NCBI GenBank assembly: GCA_910579135.1
Contig: CAJTTM010000017.1
Span: 1 to 53,244, forward strand
Direction of reading: 5' to 3'
Source of the DNA: an uncultured Erysipelotrichales bacterium
GTDB lineage: Bacteria > Bacillota_I > Bacilli_A > Erysipelotrichales > Coprobacillaceae
Length of the DNA stretch: 53,244 bases
Below the pieces are notes generated by a model, which was not told where the DNA came from, searched no databases, and saw only the letters and a program-made list of their open reading frames with translations. Positions 17,961 to 26,247 of the stretch are shown here, piece by piece; position 1 is the first letter of the stretch, and each line of letters begins with the position of its first letter. Both the position numbers and the translations under genes were made by a program.

Positions 17961-17989
17961 TTTACATTTCATAAATATCATGCTATTAT
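17961..17989 (+). promoter_or_regulatory. promoter of the activase gene
   Basis: TTTACA, a 17-bp spacer and TATTAT with an extended -10 TG (17981-17982). The transcript would begin near 17996, which rules out the upstream in-frame ATG at 17980 as the start. Confidence 0.7.
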
Positions 17990-18012
17990 ATGAACAAAGG
18001 AGAGATACAAAC

Positions 18013-18906
18013 ATGAAAGGTATAACGTTTAATATTCAAAAATTTAGTATTCATGATGGTCCTGGTATTAGAACAACTGTTTTTCTAAAAGGATGTCCTC
18101 TTAAATGTGCATGGTGTTCTAACCCAGAATCACAACTTGATAATATACAAATATTATATGATGAAGATAAATGTTCTCATTGTCTTAATTGTGTCAAATC
18201 TTGTCTTCATGATGCAATTGATCATCTTCATAATAGAATTGTTATCGATACAAATAAGTGCAAGAATTGTTTAACATGTGTTTCTCATTGTCCTCATGAC
18301 GCTTTAAGTCATGAAGGAGAATATAAAGAAGTCAAAGAAATTGTTGATATATGTATGCAAGATATAGATTTTTATGAAGAATCTGGAGGAGGTATTACAA
18401 TCTCTGGTGGTGAAGGAATGAGTCAACCTTTATTTTTAAAAGAACTTGTAAAGGAATTAAAGAATAATCATCTTCATATCGCAATTGAAACAACTGGTTA
18501 TATTCAGCCTGCAATTTTTAAAGAACTTGCAGTCATGTTTGATTTATTATTATTTGATGTTAAGCATTATGATAGTAATCAACATTACTTAGGTACTCAT
18601 GTTCATAATGAATTGATTATTGATAATTTAAAGTGGGCTATTGAAAATAATATAGAAGTATTACCTAGAATTCCTGTTATTCCAGATTTCAATGCTTCTT
18701 TAAATGATGCCAAAGGATTAGCAGATTTACTTGTTTCACTAGGAATTTCAAAGGTTCAACTTCTTCCTTTTCATCAATTTGGTGAAAAGAAATATACTTT
18801 ATTAAATAGAGAATATGCATTAAAAAATAAAAAAGCTCTTTATCCAGAAGATTTAAAGGATTACCAAAAAATCTTCTTAGACAAAGGCCTTCATTGTTTT
18901 TTCTAG
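18013..18906 (+). CDS. glycyl-radical enzyme activating protein (radical SAM)
   Basis: A 297-aa radical S-adenosylmethionine enzyme that installs the glycyl radical on its partner, encoded divergently at 15421-17832. The SAM-cluster motif GCPLKCAWCSNP gives CxxxCxxC near residues 28-35. Two inserted ferredoxin-like 4Fe-4S motifs follow (CSHCLNCVKSC near 54 and CKNCLTCVSHC near 83), typical of PflC/YbiY-type activases and absent from PflA. GGISGGE-like residues appear at GGGITISGGEGMSQP. I chose this start because the promoter lies directly upstream and GGAGAG precedes it; a start 11 codons upstream would overlap the promoter. Confidence 0.95.
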   Translation: MKGITFNIQKFSIHDGPGIRTTVFLKGCPLKCAWCSNPESQLDNIQILYDEDKCSHCLNCVKSCLHDAIDHLHNRIVIDTNKCKNCLTCVSHCPHDALSHEGEYKEVKEIVDICMQDIDFYEESGGGITISGGEGMSQPLFLKELVKELKNNHLHIAIETTGYIQPAIFKELAVMFDLLLFDVKHYDSNQHYLGTHVHNELIIDNLKWAIENNIEVLPRIPVIPDFNASLNDAKGLADLLVSLGISKVQLLPFHQFGEKKYTLLNREYALKNKKALYPEDLKDYQKIFLDKGLHCFF

Positions 18907-18924
18907 GAGCTATGCTCCTTTTTT
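18905..18924 (+). terminator. intrinsic terminator of the activase gene
   Basis: AGGAGC-TAT-GCTCCT followed by six T, beginning at the stop codon. It overlaps the end of the convergent DeoR gene by 2 bp. Confidence 0.85.
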
Positions 18925-19669
18925 ATGATTTTATAACCTTAATATTCTGTTCTACTAAATATTCTTCAATATCATCAGGAATATTCTTATCAGTATAAAT
19001 ACAACTCACTTGATTTGTATCAATTAAATTGACAATTCCTTTTTGATTAAACTTAACAGAATCACTTACAACAATAACGTGTGATGCTTGATTCGCCATA
19101 TCTCTAACAGCTTCACTACGCATATAATCATTACCTGTAAAACCAGTATCTTTCATAAACCCATCAATACCAATAAATAATTTATCCACAAAGAAAGATT
19201 GAGCACACTTTCTAACCATTGGTCCTACCATAACTTGTGATTCTCTTTGATATTCACCACCCAAAAGAATAATCCTAGCATGACCTTCTCTTCTTACATA
19301 ATCTGCAATAAATGCAGAATTCGTAATAATTGTTATATCTTTTTTAGTAGATGCAATTTCTAATGCTAATAAGGCACAACATGATCCAGATTCTATCATG
19401 ATTGTTTCACCATTTTGAATATCATCAACAACTTTTTTTACAATATTTTGTTTAATATCATAATGATAAGCTAATCTATTATTAATATCATCACTTTCAT
19501 TTAAAGTTGCATAACCATGTTCTCTTATCACAATTCCACTATTCACAAGAATATCTAAATCTTTTCTAATTGTTACTTGTGATACTCTAAGTATTTCAGA
19601 AAGTTTTGTCACTTCCATTTTTTTATTTTTTGTTAGTAAATCTAATATTTGTGTATGTCTTTTGTTCAT
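18923..19669 (-). CDS. DeoR/GlpR-family transcriptional regulator
   Basis: A 248-aa repressor-type protein. Residues 1-55 form the winged helix-turn-helix (RHTQILDLLTKNKKMEVTKLSE, then VSQVTIRKDLDIL). The rest is the DeoR sugar-phosphate-sensing domain (MIESGSCCALLALEIA, ITNSAFIADYV, ILLGGEYQ, FIGIDGF). These regulators respond to phosphorylated sugars. Its position beside the activase/glycyl-radical cluster suggests it controls the divergent promoters at 17885-17989; that is inference. The ATG was chosen over a GTG three codons upstream because its distance to AAGAG is better. Confidence 0.92.
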   Translation of the reverse strand: MNKRHTQILDLLTKNKKMEVTKLSEILRVSQVTIRKDLDILVNSGIVIREHGYATLNESDDINNRLAYHYDIKQNIVKKVVDDIQNGETIMIESGSCCALLALEIASTKKDITIITNSAFIADYVRREGHARIILLGGEYQRESQVMVGPMVRKCAQSFFVDKLFIGIDGFMKDTGFTGNDYMRSEAVRDMANQASHVIVVSDSVKFNQKGIVNLIDTNQVSCIYTDKNIPDDIEEYLVEQNIKVIKS

Positions 19670-19778
19670 AATTATCACTCTTTTCTATTACAAGAATATC
19701 ATATCATTTTTTCATTTACAATATAAATATCTTTCATTTCATAAAAAAACAAACATAAAACAAAACTGTTTATCTTCT

Positions 19779-19808
19779 ATTAGAAAAGAGGTTCTTGAAG
19801 AACCTCTT
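19779..19808 (-). terminator. intrinsic terminator of the giant surface-protein gene
   Basis: Long arms AAGAGGTTCTT/AAGAACCTCTT (19786-19796 and 19798-19808). On the minus strand they are followed by TTTTCTAAT. The hairpin is 15 bp past the stop of the surface protein. Confidence 0.8.
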
Positions 19809-19823
19809 ATTTATAATATTCTA

Positions 19824-22800
19824 TTATAAATTTTCTTTTTTTATTGTTATATATGCTCCCGCTGCACATAATGACAATAGAATAAATGGAATAATCATAG
19901 TAGAATCATTTGTTTTTACTTGATTAGTCTTCTTTTCTTCTTTTGTATCCTTAAGATTAATCTTTTCACCTAACACTTCTTCTTTTGTGTCTTCAGGATC
20001 AACAGTTGTTGGTATACTTGGAGTCACTGGTTGTGTAGGTTTTTCTTGAGGTTGTGATGGTTTTTCTCCAATTGTTTTTTTAATGAGTCCATCTTTAGCC
20101 TTTTTTAACATATCATATGCATTATCAATCTTATCTTGATCTGATGAAACCATTGCTTTTTTTGCTTCTTCTAATGCTACTTTTAAATCATTTATACTAT
20201 CTTGTGTATAAAGTGCTAAATCAATCTTTTCAATTTGATTTATCAATTCATTTAATGATACATTATTTATACTCACAAGACTATTCTTAGCTCTTATAAT
20301 ATTCTCAATAGCTTCATTAATTTGTGATACTTTTGCATTTCCGTCTTCTACCAACTCTTTAGCTTTTGTAATCTCTTTATTTAATACTTCTAAACTTTTC
20401 TTAGTATATAACGTCTGATCCATTTTTTCCACTTCTTTGATAATTTTAATTAATTGACTATTATCAGCTCTAGGTTCCAAAAGGAGATACGCTTCTTGCA
20501 CTTCTTTTATTGCTTTTTCAATATCTTCTACACTAGCATTATCATCTGGCATATTCATCTTAACATCTTCAACAATTTTCTTAAAGTTTTCTACGCTATT
20601 TGGTGTGTACAACTCTTCATCAATTGTTTCAGCTTCTTTTATAATTTTTTCTAACTCTGTTTTATCAACTTTTTTAACAAGGCTATCTAACATTTTATTT
20701 AATGTTTCTATTGCTGCTTTGACTTCTGCTTGTGAAACATTCTCATCTACATAAATTTTTTCAATATTATCTAAGGTATCTTTTAATAATTGAATGCTTT
20801 CAACTGTATATTGATTTTCATCTATTTCTTTTGCCTTATCAATTACTTCTTTTAATTCACTCTTATCAGCTTTTATTACAAGTTTATAATATATATCTTG
20901 TAATTTTTCTTCCATTTCCTTAATTTCTTTTTCATTAGCATTTGGATTATCCAAAATCTCTTTTGAAGATTCAAGCATTTTATTTAATAATTGATAACTA
21001 TTAGGCGTATAATCTTTTCCATCAATTTTTATATATTCATCATACAATTTTTGTAAATCTTCTTTTAGTGATTTTCCATATACTTCAAATTCATATAAAG
21101 AGTATCCCCATTGAGTTGCTTTTTCTACTCCTTGCATTTTGACATAACGAACTAACTGCTTATCAAAAATAATATTATCTATACCACCATCACTACTATC
21201 TTCATTAAAAATTTCAAAATAAGTTTTATCATCTAACGATCCTAAAATCTTATATTTCTTTCCATACGCAGTTTCCCAGTTTAAAATAACTTGATTTATA
21301 TAATAAGAATCACCTAAATTTATTGTTATGTATTCATTGTTATTATTATGTGAAGCCCATCTTGTTTTTATATTACCATCTACAACATTTTCTTCACTAA
21401 CATCATTTGCCGCTTTGCTTGAAGCTTTTACAACTTTATTGATTGCAATATTTTCTAAATCTTGATTTGTAATTGTAACAATTAACTCACCTGTAACTCC
21501 ACTACCATCATTTGCAGTAGCTACAACTTTCACTTGTCCATTTTGTTTTGCAGTTAATTTTCCATTTTTTGAAATACTTGCAAGTGTTGTTTCACTTCCA
21601 TCTATATCATATACATTCCATGTTACTGATTTGTCTGTTGTATTTTCTGGTAACATTGATACCCTCATTTGAACTTCTTGTTTAACAGAAATTATTGTAT
21701 CATCTTTTATTCCAGATAGAATAGTTATTGATTCTGGAGGTATTTTTGTAATACTATCACCATAAACTTCAAATTCCCATAAAGAGATTCCATAATCAGT
21801 TGCTCTCTTTGTACTTTGTAACCTTACATAACGAGCATTCTGAGATTCAAAAACAATTTCTTCAATATTACCTTGTCCATTATTTGTTTGATATAAATCA
21901 TAAAATTCTTTATTATCTAATGAACCTTGAATTTTATATCCACTTGCATAAGATGCTTCCCAATATAATACAACTTTATTCACATCATACATATCACCTA
22001 AATCTACTGTTATCCATCCATCATCAATATGATCTCCTAAAGCCCATCTTGTTTCTATATTTCCATCTACTGCATCTTCTTTAGGATTTGAACCTTCAGC
22101 AGCCTTTACATAAGTAACTTTATTTAAGGCAAGGTTTTCTTTATCTTGATTTTCAATTGTAATCATTTTTTCCCCTACAATAGAACTTCCATCTACTGCT
22201 TTAGCTACAACTTTAACAACCCCATTTTGATAAGGAATTAATTTTCCAGTTGAAGTTATTTCTGCTTTCGTTGTTTCTGTTCCATCTTCATTATAAACAA
22301 ACCACTCTACTCTTTTATCAGTAGCATTTTCTGGTAAAACTTGTGCATTCATTTGTAATGGTTTATTTTTAGTTATAATTTTATCTGAAGAAGATGATAA
22401 TGTAATGAATGAGACTTCTTGAGAAATATTATAATTTCCATAAATATCAAACTCATATAATGAACATCCATACCTAGATTTCTCATTAGCATAAATACGA
22501 ACATACCTTCCTTGTTGTTCCTCTTGTAATTCAAATCTAACAACTTTTTTTGTATTTCCTTCATCATTAACAGATGCTATTGTTCTCCAATTTTGTGCAT
22601 CATCAGATACTTGAATTTCATATTTTGGAGGTCTAGCATCCTCCCAATTTAATATAATAAGATTAATATTAGCTTGAGTTTCTAAATCCACATAAATCCA
22701 TGGATGTTGCTCACCAGCATTAGCAATCCAACGTGTTGTTATATCTCCATCTACTGCTAGATTTCCACCATGCTTATCATTATTTGAAGAAACTTGAGTT

Positions 22801-24977
22801 TGTTTTCCTTGTGAAAGACTTGCAAGAGTTTGTCCAGTTATTTCAACTCTTTTTTCACCAACAACACCACTACCATCTATTGAAGAAGCCTTAACTTTTA
22901 TGACTCCATTCTTTTTAACATTGACAATACCTTCATTAGTAATTGTTGCTTTATCTGTTGGGTTTCCATTCTCATCTGTTATTGACCAAATAATTCGTGA
23001 ATCCATAAGATTATTATTTGGTGATAAAATGGCTTGATAAGATGTTTTTTGTCCTCGTTGTGTTATTTTATCCAATCCTTCAATTGTTATATTTGTAATA
23101 ATTTCTGTTCCAGGATTATCCAAAATTTCTGCATCAGAATGTGAAACAAGAATACCATTTATATATGTTGTTCCATTATCTTGATATTCAACTGTACTAT
23201 TTGGATCAGTTAAAACAATAACTTTTGCACTATCAGCTAATATTTTTATTTTTTGTTTTCCTGTTACATTTTTTGCTAAATACATTCCTGTAACTGAATC
23301 ATATAAATCATAATATTGACTACCTAAATCAATTTCTACTTCTTTACTTTCCATATATGGATTGTAATAAAGATATGTTTGATACATATCATTTTGATAA
23401 TAATCTGTTTTATTACAGTCTAATTTTAAGATACCCTCAACATTTGTTTCTTCTATTAAAGAGCCTAGGTAACCAGTATAAACCCCACCATATAATCCAA
23501 AGTTGGTTGTATTTGGACCTGCTTTCCATCCTGTTGTTGCATTTTGTTTTGCATCACCTGTTCCAAAGAAATTTTGACCATTACTATTCTTTCTTAAAGA
23601 TTCATAAGCCATTACATCTCCTTCAATCTTTCCTATATATTCACCATCTGTTTGATGCTCTTCGCTCCACTCAGTTGGTAAAAAATATCGAGATGCATTG
23701 ACAATATTAATTGCCCATTTACCTGCCATTCTTGCATAACTTGGATCATATTTTGCAGCAGGTAAAATAGATGTCATTGGATATATTGAATTAAAGAAAT
23801 AACAATATCCATTTCCTGGTTCTCCTGTCATCCCATAAACATCTCTACCATCTTGGGTATAATTAACTCCACCCCAATGTCTAACAGAACTTCCAGTTGG
23901 AGTTGTAATCCATTCAATATATTTTGTTGTATTATAGTTTGTTCCTTGTTCTGCATTCATCATTGTAGATAAATAAACTGCATCAATTAACATATTTTCA
24001 TAATATGGATTATCACATAAACTATCTAAATAATCCATACATTCTTTTGCTTTATCTAAATATCTTTGTGCTTTCGTTGGATTTTTATCTTTAAATATCT
24101 TATATCCATAATATAAAATATTTGCTGTTCCTACAGCACTATCTGGTTGTCTCCAACCACTATGATCTAAAGGTTTCATATGTTCAAAATCAAAACATTG
24201 AATTCTAAACTTATCATCAGTTGCCATTAAAATATCAACCATCTCTACCATTTTATCAGCAACTTTTTCTTGTAATTTTAAAATTTCTGTTTTTCTCCAA
24301 TTAGGATTTAAATATGCCAATCTAAAGAAATTTTGATTAGCAATCAACAAATACCAAAAATCTCCATAAGCATTAGAAACATGCTCCATATTTTGTAACT
24401 TACTTTGAGAACCATTAGGGACATTTGTAAAAACATCTCCTTTATCTGGCCAAAAATACTTTAAAGCATTATCTAGATATGTATTAATTTCATAACCACC
24501 TTCAATTGTATTTTTCCCTTTAAGTTTTTCAGGTAATTCTTTATCCATATCTATTCCCATCAAAGAAGCAGCAATCAATGCACTTACTATTGCTATAGAT
24601 TCTTGATCATCCTCACCATCATGCCCATTTGCATTTGTAATAGGTCTATCTTCTCCATAAAATGCAGGAATCATATATCCCCCATATTTATCATCTCTAT
24701 AAATAGTAGAATAATCTCTTCCTTCTTTAACAGAAAACTCTGTCTTTTTATCAAAATTAGTTGCTGTATAATCGAAAATAAAATTATGTAAATCTTTTCC
24801 TCTTTGTAACCAGTTCATTAATTTATAATGACTTGGTAAATTTGGCATATTTTCAATAGTACTTATACTTTGTTGTTTTAAATTTCTACCTTCTAACTCT
24901 TTTGCATGAACACCTGTCATTTGACAAAACATCATGACAAAAGATAGTATACTTAATAACCATCTCTTTTTCTTCAT
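19824..24977 (-). CDS. giant exported surface protein: unknown N-terminal domain, F5/8C, Ig-like and FIVAR modules
   Basis: A 1,717-aa secreted protein. The signal peptide ends near VHA at residue 25. Residues about 30-620 form a large domain rich in Trp, Tyr, Asp and Asn (for example SSVRHWGGVNYTQDGRDVYG) that looks like an alpha/alpha-barrel carbohydrate enzyme, but I cannot assign a family. Then come three cycles of an Ig-like (BIG2-type, WSI/WFV/WNV core) module and an F5/8 type C (discoidin/CBM32-like) module ending YEFDIYG, FEVYGDS and FEVYGKS near residues 846, 1070 and 1297. Five FIVAR-like repeats of about 65 residues follow (about 1298-1625), then a Pro-rich linker and a C-terminal membrane segment with a basic tail. 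A canonical LPXTG is missing; VKTND occupies the place. The RBS is AAGGAGGAAGG. A role in binding or cleaving host or dietary glycans is inference. Confidence 0.9.
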   Translation of the reverse strand: MKKKRWLLSILSFVMMFCQMTGVHAKELEGRNLKQQSISTIENMPNLPSHYKLMNWLQRGKDLHNFIFDYTATNFDKKTEFSVKEGRDYSTIYRDDKYGGYMIPAFYGEDRPITNANGHDGEDDQESIAIVSALIAASLMGIDMDKELPEKLKGKNTIEGGYEINTYLDNALKYFWPDKGDVFTNVPNGSQSKLQNMEHVSNAYGDFWYLLIANQNFFRLAYLNPNWRKTEILKLQEKVADKMVEMVDILMATDDKFRIQCFDFEHMKPLDHSGWRQPDSAVGTANILYYGYKIFKDKNPTKAQRYLDKAKECMDYLDSLCDNPYYENMLIDAVYLSTMMNAEQGTNYNTTKYIEWITTPTGSSVRHWGGVNYTQDGRDVYGMTGEPGNGYCYFFNSIYPMTSILPAAKYDPSYARMAGKWAINIVNASRYFLPTEWSEEHQTDGEYIGKIEGDVMAYESLRKNSNGQNFFGTGDAKQNATTGWKAGPNTTNFGLYGGVYTGYLGSLIEETNVEGILKLDCNKTDYYQNDMYQTYLYYNPYMESKEVEIDLGSQYYDLYDSVTGMYLAKNVTGKQKIKILADSAKVIVLTDPNSTVEYQDNGTTYINGILVSHSDAEILDNPGTEIITNITIEGLDKITQRGQKTSYQAILSPNNNLMDSRIIWSITDENGNPTDKATITNEGIVNVKKNGVIKVKASSIDGSGVVGEKRVEITGQTLASLSQGKQTQVSSNNDKHGGNLAVDGDITTRWIANAGEQHPWIYVDLETQANINLIILNWEDARPPKYEIQVSDDAQNWRTIASVNDEGNTKKVVRFELQEEQQGRYVRIYANEKSRYGCSLYEFDIYGNYNISQEVSFITLSSSSDKIITKNKPLQMNAQVLPENATDKRVEWFVYNEDGTETTKAEITSTGKLIPYQNGVVKVVAKAVDGSSIVGEKMITIENQDKENLALNKVTYVKAAEGSNPKEDAVDGNIETRWALGDHIDDGWITVDLGDMYDVNKVVLYWEASYASGYKIQGSLDNKEFYDLYQTNNGQGNIEEIVFESQNARYVRLQSTKRATDYGISLWEFEVYGDSITKIPPESITILSGIKDDTIISVKQEVQMRVSMLPENTTDKSVTWNVYDIDGSETTLASISKNGKLTAKQNGQVKVVATANDGSGVTGELIVTITNQDLENIAINKVVKASSKAANDVSEENVVDGNIKTRWASHNNNNEYITINLGDSYYINQVILNWETAYGKKYKILGSLDDKTYFEIFNEDSSDGGIDNIIFDKQLVRYVKMQGVEKATQWGYSLYEFEVYGKSLKEDLQKLYDEYIKIDGKDYTPNSYQLLNKMLESSKEILDNPNANEKEIKEMEEKLQDIYYKLVIKADKSELKEVIDKAKEIDENQYTVESIQLLKDTLDNIEKIYVDENVSQAEVKAAIETLNKMLDSLVKKVDKTELEKIIKEAETIDEELYTPNSVENFKKIVEDVKMNMPDDNASVEDIEKAIKEVQEAYLLLEPRADNSQLIKIIKEVEKMDQTLYTKKSLEVLNKEITKAKELVEDGNAKVSQINEAIENIIRAKNSLVSINNVSLNELINQIEKIDLALYTQDSINDLKVALEEAKKAMVSSDQDKIDNAYDMLKKAKDGLIKKTIGEKPSQPQEKPTQPVTPSIPTTVDPEDTKEEVLGEKINLKDTKEEKKTNQVKTNDSTMIIPFILLSLCAAGAYITIKKENL

Positions 24978-25092
24978 CTTTCCTTCCTCCTTGATTGTAT
25001 TTTATCATTCATTTTCTATCTAAAGAAATAGCCATTTACTTGAAAAACGCTAAAATTCACTTTAATTTTTATTCATATTTCCATTATAAACA

Positions 25093-25116
25093 CAAAAAAA
25101 GGCTGAGGGTTCAGCC
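25093..25116 (-). terminator. intrinsic terminator of the GH1/glycerate kinase operon
   Basis: GGCTGA-loop-TCAGCC read on the minus strand, followed by a run of at least seven T, 16 bp past the glycerate kinase stop. Confidence 0.88.
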
Positions 25117-25131
25117 ATTAATTTTAAATCT

Positions 25132-26244
25132 CTATTGTACTAGTTCTTCTAAATGTTGATTTACACATTTTTCTAAAAACTCTTTTCCTCTTTTTAGAGC
25201 CAATGATAATTCTATAGTTTCTGGAGTGATTTGATAAACATTATCAAACCCTAAACTTTTAAGTATATCTACATCTTCTACTTTACCTGCAAAAGCATAA
25301 ACATTCTTATTATATTTCTTTGCAATTTGTAAGACCCCATAAGGTGTTTTTCCAAATTGAGTCTGTCTATCTATTTTCCCTTCTCCCACAATAACAATAT
25401 CACTATTTTTAATCTTATTTTCTAGTTGACAAGTTTCACTAACAATATCAAAACCAGCTCTTAATTCTCCATTAAGATAAGCTTTTAAGGCATATCCTAA
25501 ACCTCCAGCAGCACCACTACTAGGAGTATGTCTAAAATCATGATGAAATAAGGTATCTGTTTTTAATGCATAATGATGCATTGCATGATCTATTTTTTCT
25601 TTTTCTTCTTCTAAAACACCCTTTTGAGGTCCAAATATATAAGTTGCTCCTTGTTGTCCACATAATATATTCACAACATCACAAACTCCTTGAATCTTTA
25701 TCTTAGATAAATCAATCAGTTCTGATATATCAATAGTATGAATATCAAATAAACCTTGCATTGTAGGTTGAACTTCCTGATGATTTCTATCATAGAAATG
25801 AACTCCTAAAGCTTGAAGCATTCCTATTCCTCCATCATTCGTTGCACTTCCTCCTAAACAAATCATGATCTTTTTAACACGATGTAATAAAGCATTCTTT
25901 ATAAGTTCTCCAAGTCCATAGGTAGAAGTATAATAAGGATTCTTTTGATTCTCTTCCAATAATTCTAATCCACAGACCTTAGCACATTCTATAATAGCTG
26001 TATCATTAACATATCCTACAGGAGCTTGAGTCTTATTTAACAATGGTCCACATACGTGATAATATTCTATATATCCATTCATTGATTTAACTAGAGTTTC
26101 TAAAGTCCCTTCTCCTCCATCCGCTAATGGACATAATAATGTTTCTATATCTTGATTTTGTTTAAGTCCTTTTTCAATAGATAAAGCTGCTTCATAAGCA
26201 CTCATACTTTCTTTAAATGAATCAGGTGCAATAACAACCCTCAT
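25132..26244 (-). CDS. glxK: glycerate kinase
   Basis: ATP-dependent glycerate kinase of the GlxK/GarK family, 370 aa (normal length), forming 2- or 3-phosphoglycerate. The hallmark N-terminus is VIAPDSFKESMSAYEAA. CPLADGGEGTLETLV, CLGGSATNDGGIGMLQALG, FGPQKG, SGAAGGLGY and IVGEGKIDRQTQFGKTP follow in family order. It is the second gene of an operon, 3 bp after a GH1 6-phospho-beta-glucosidase, an unusual partner for this enzyme. The start has no strong separate RBS, which is consistent with translational coupling. Confidence 0.95.
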   Translation of the reverse strand: MRVVIAPDSFKESMSAYEAALSIEKGLKQNQDIETLLCPLADGGEGTLETLVKSMNGYIEYYHVCGPLLNKTQAPVGYVNDTAIIECAKVCGLELLEENQKNPYYTSTYGLGELIKNALLHRVKKIMICLGGSATNDGGIGMLQALGVHFYDRNHQEVQPTMQGLFDIHTIDISELIDLSKIKIQGVCDVVNILCGQQGATYIFGPQKGVLEEEKEKIDHAMHHYALKTDTLFHHDFRHTPSSGAAGGLGYALKAYLNGELRAGFDIVSETCQLENKIKNSDIVIVGEGKIDRQTQFGKTPYGVLQIAKKYNKNVYAFAGKVEDVDILKSLGFDNVYQITPETIELSLALKRGKEFLEKCVNQHLEELVQ

Positions 26245-26247
26245 ATT

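Noticed and set aside
20080..21070. Tandem repeats inside the surface-protein gene
   Set aside because: The five FIVAR-like units repeat only at protein level; the DNA is diverged, so this is not a DNA repeat array.
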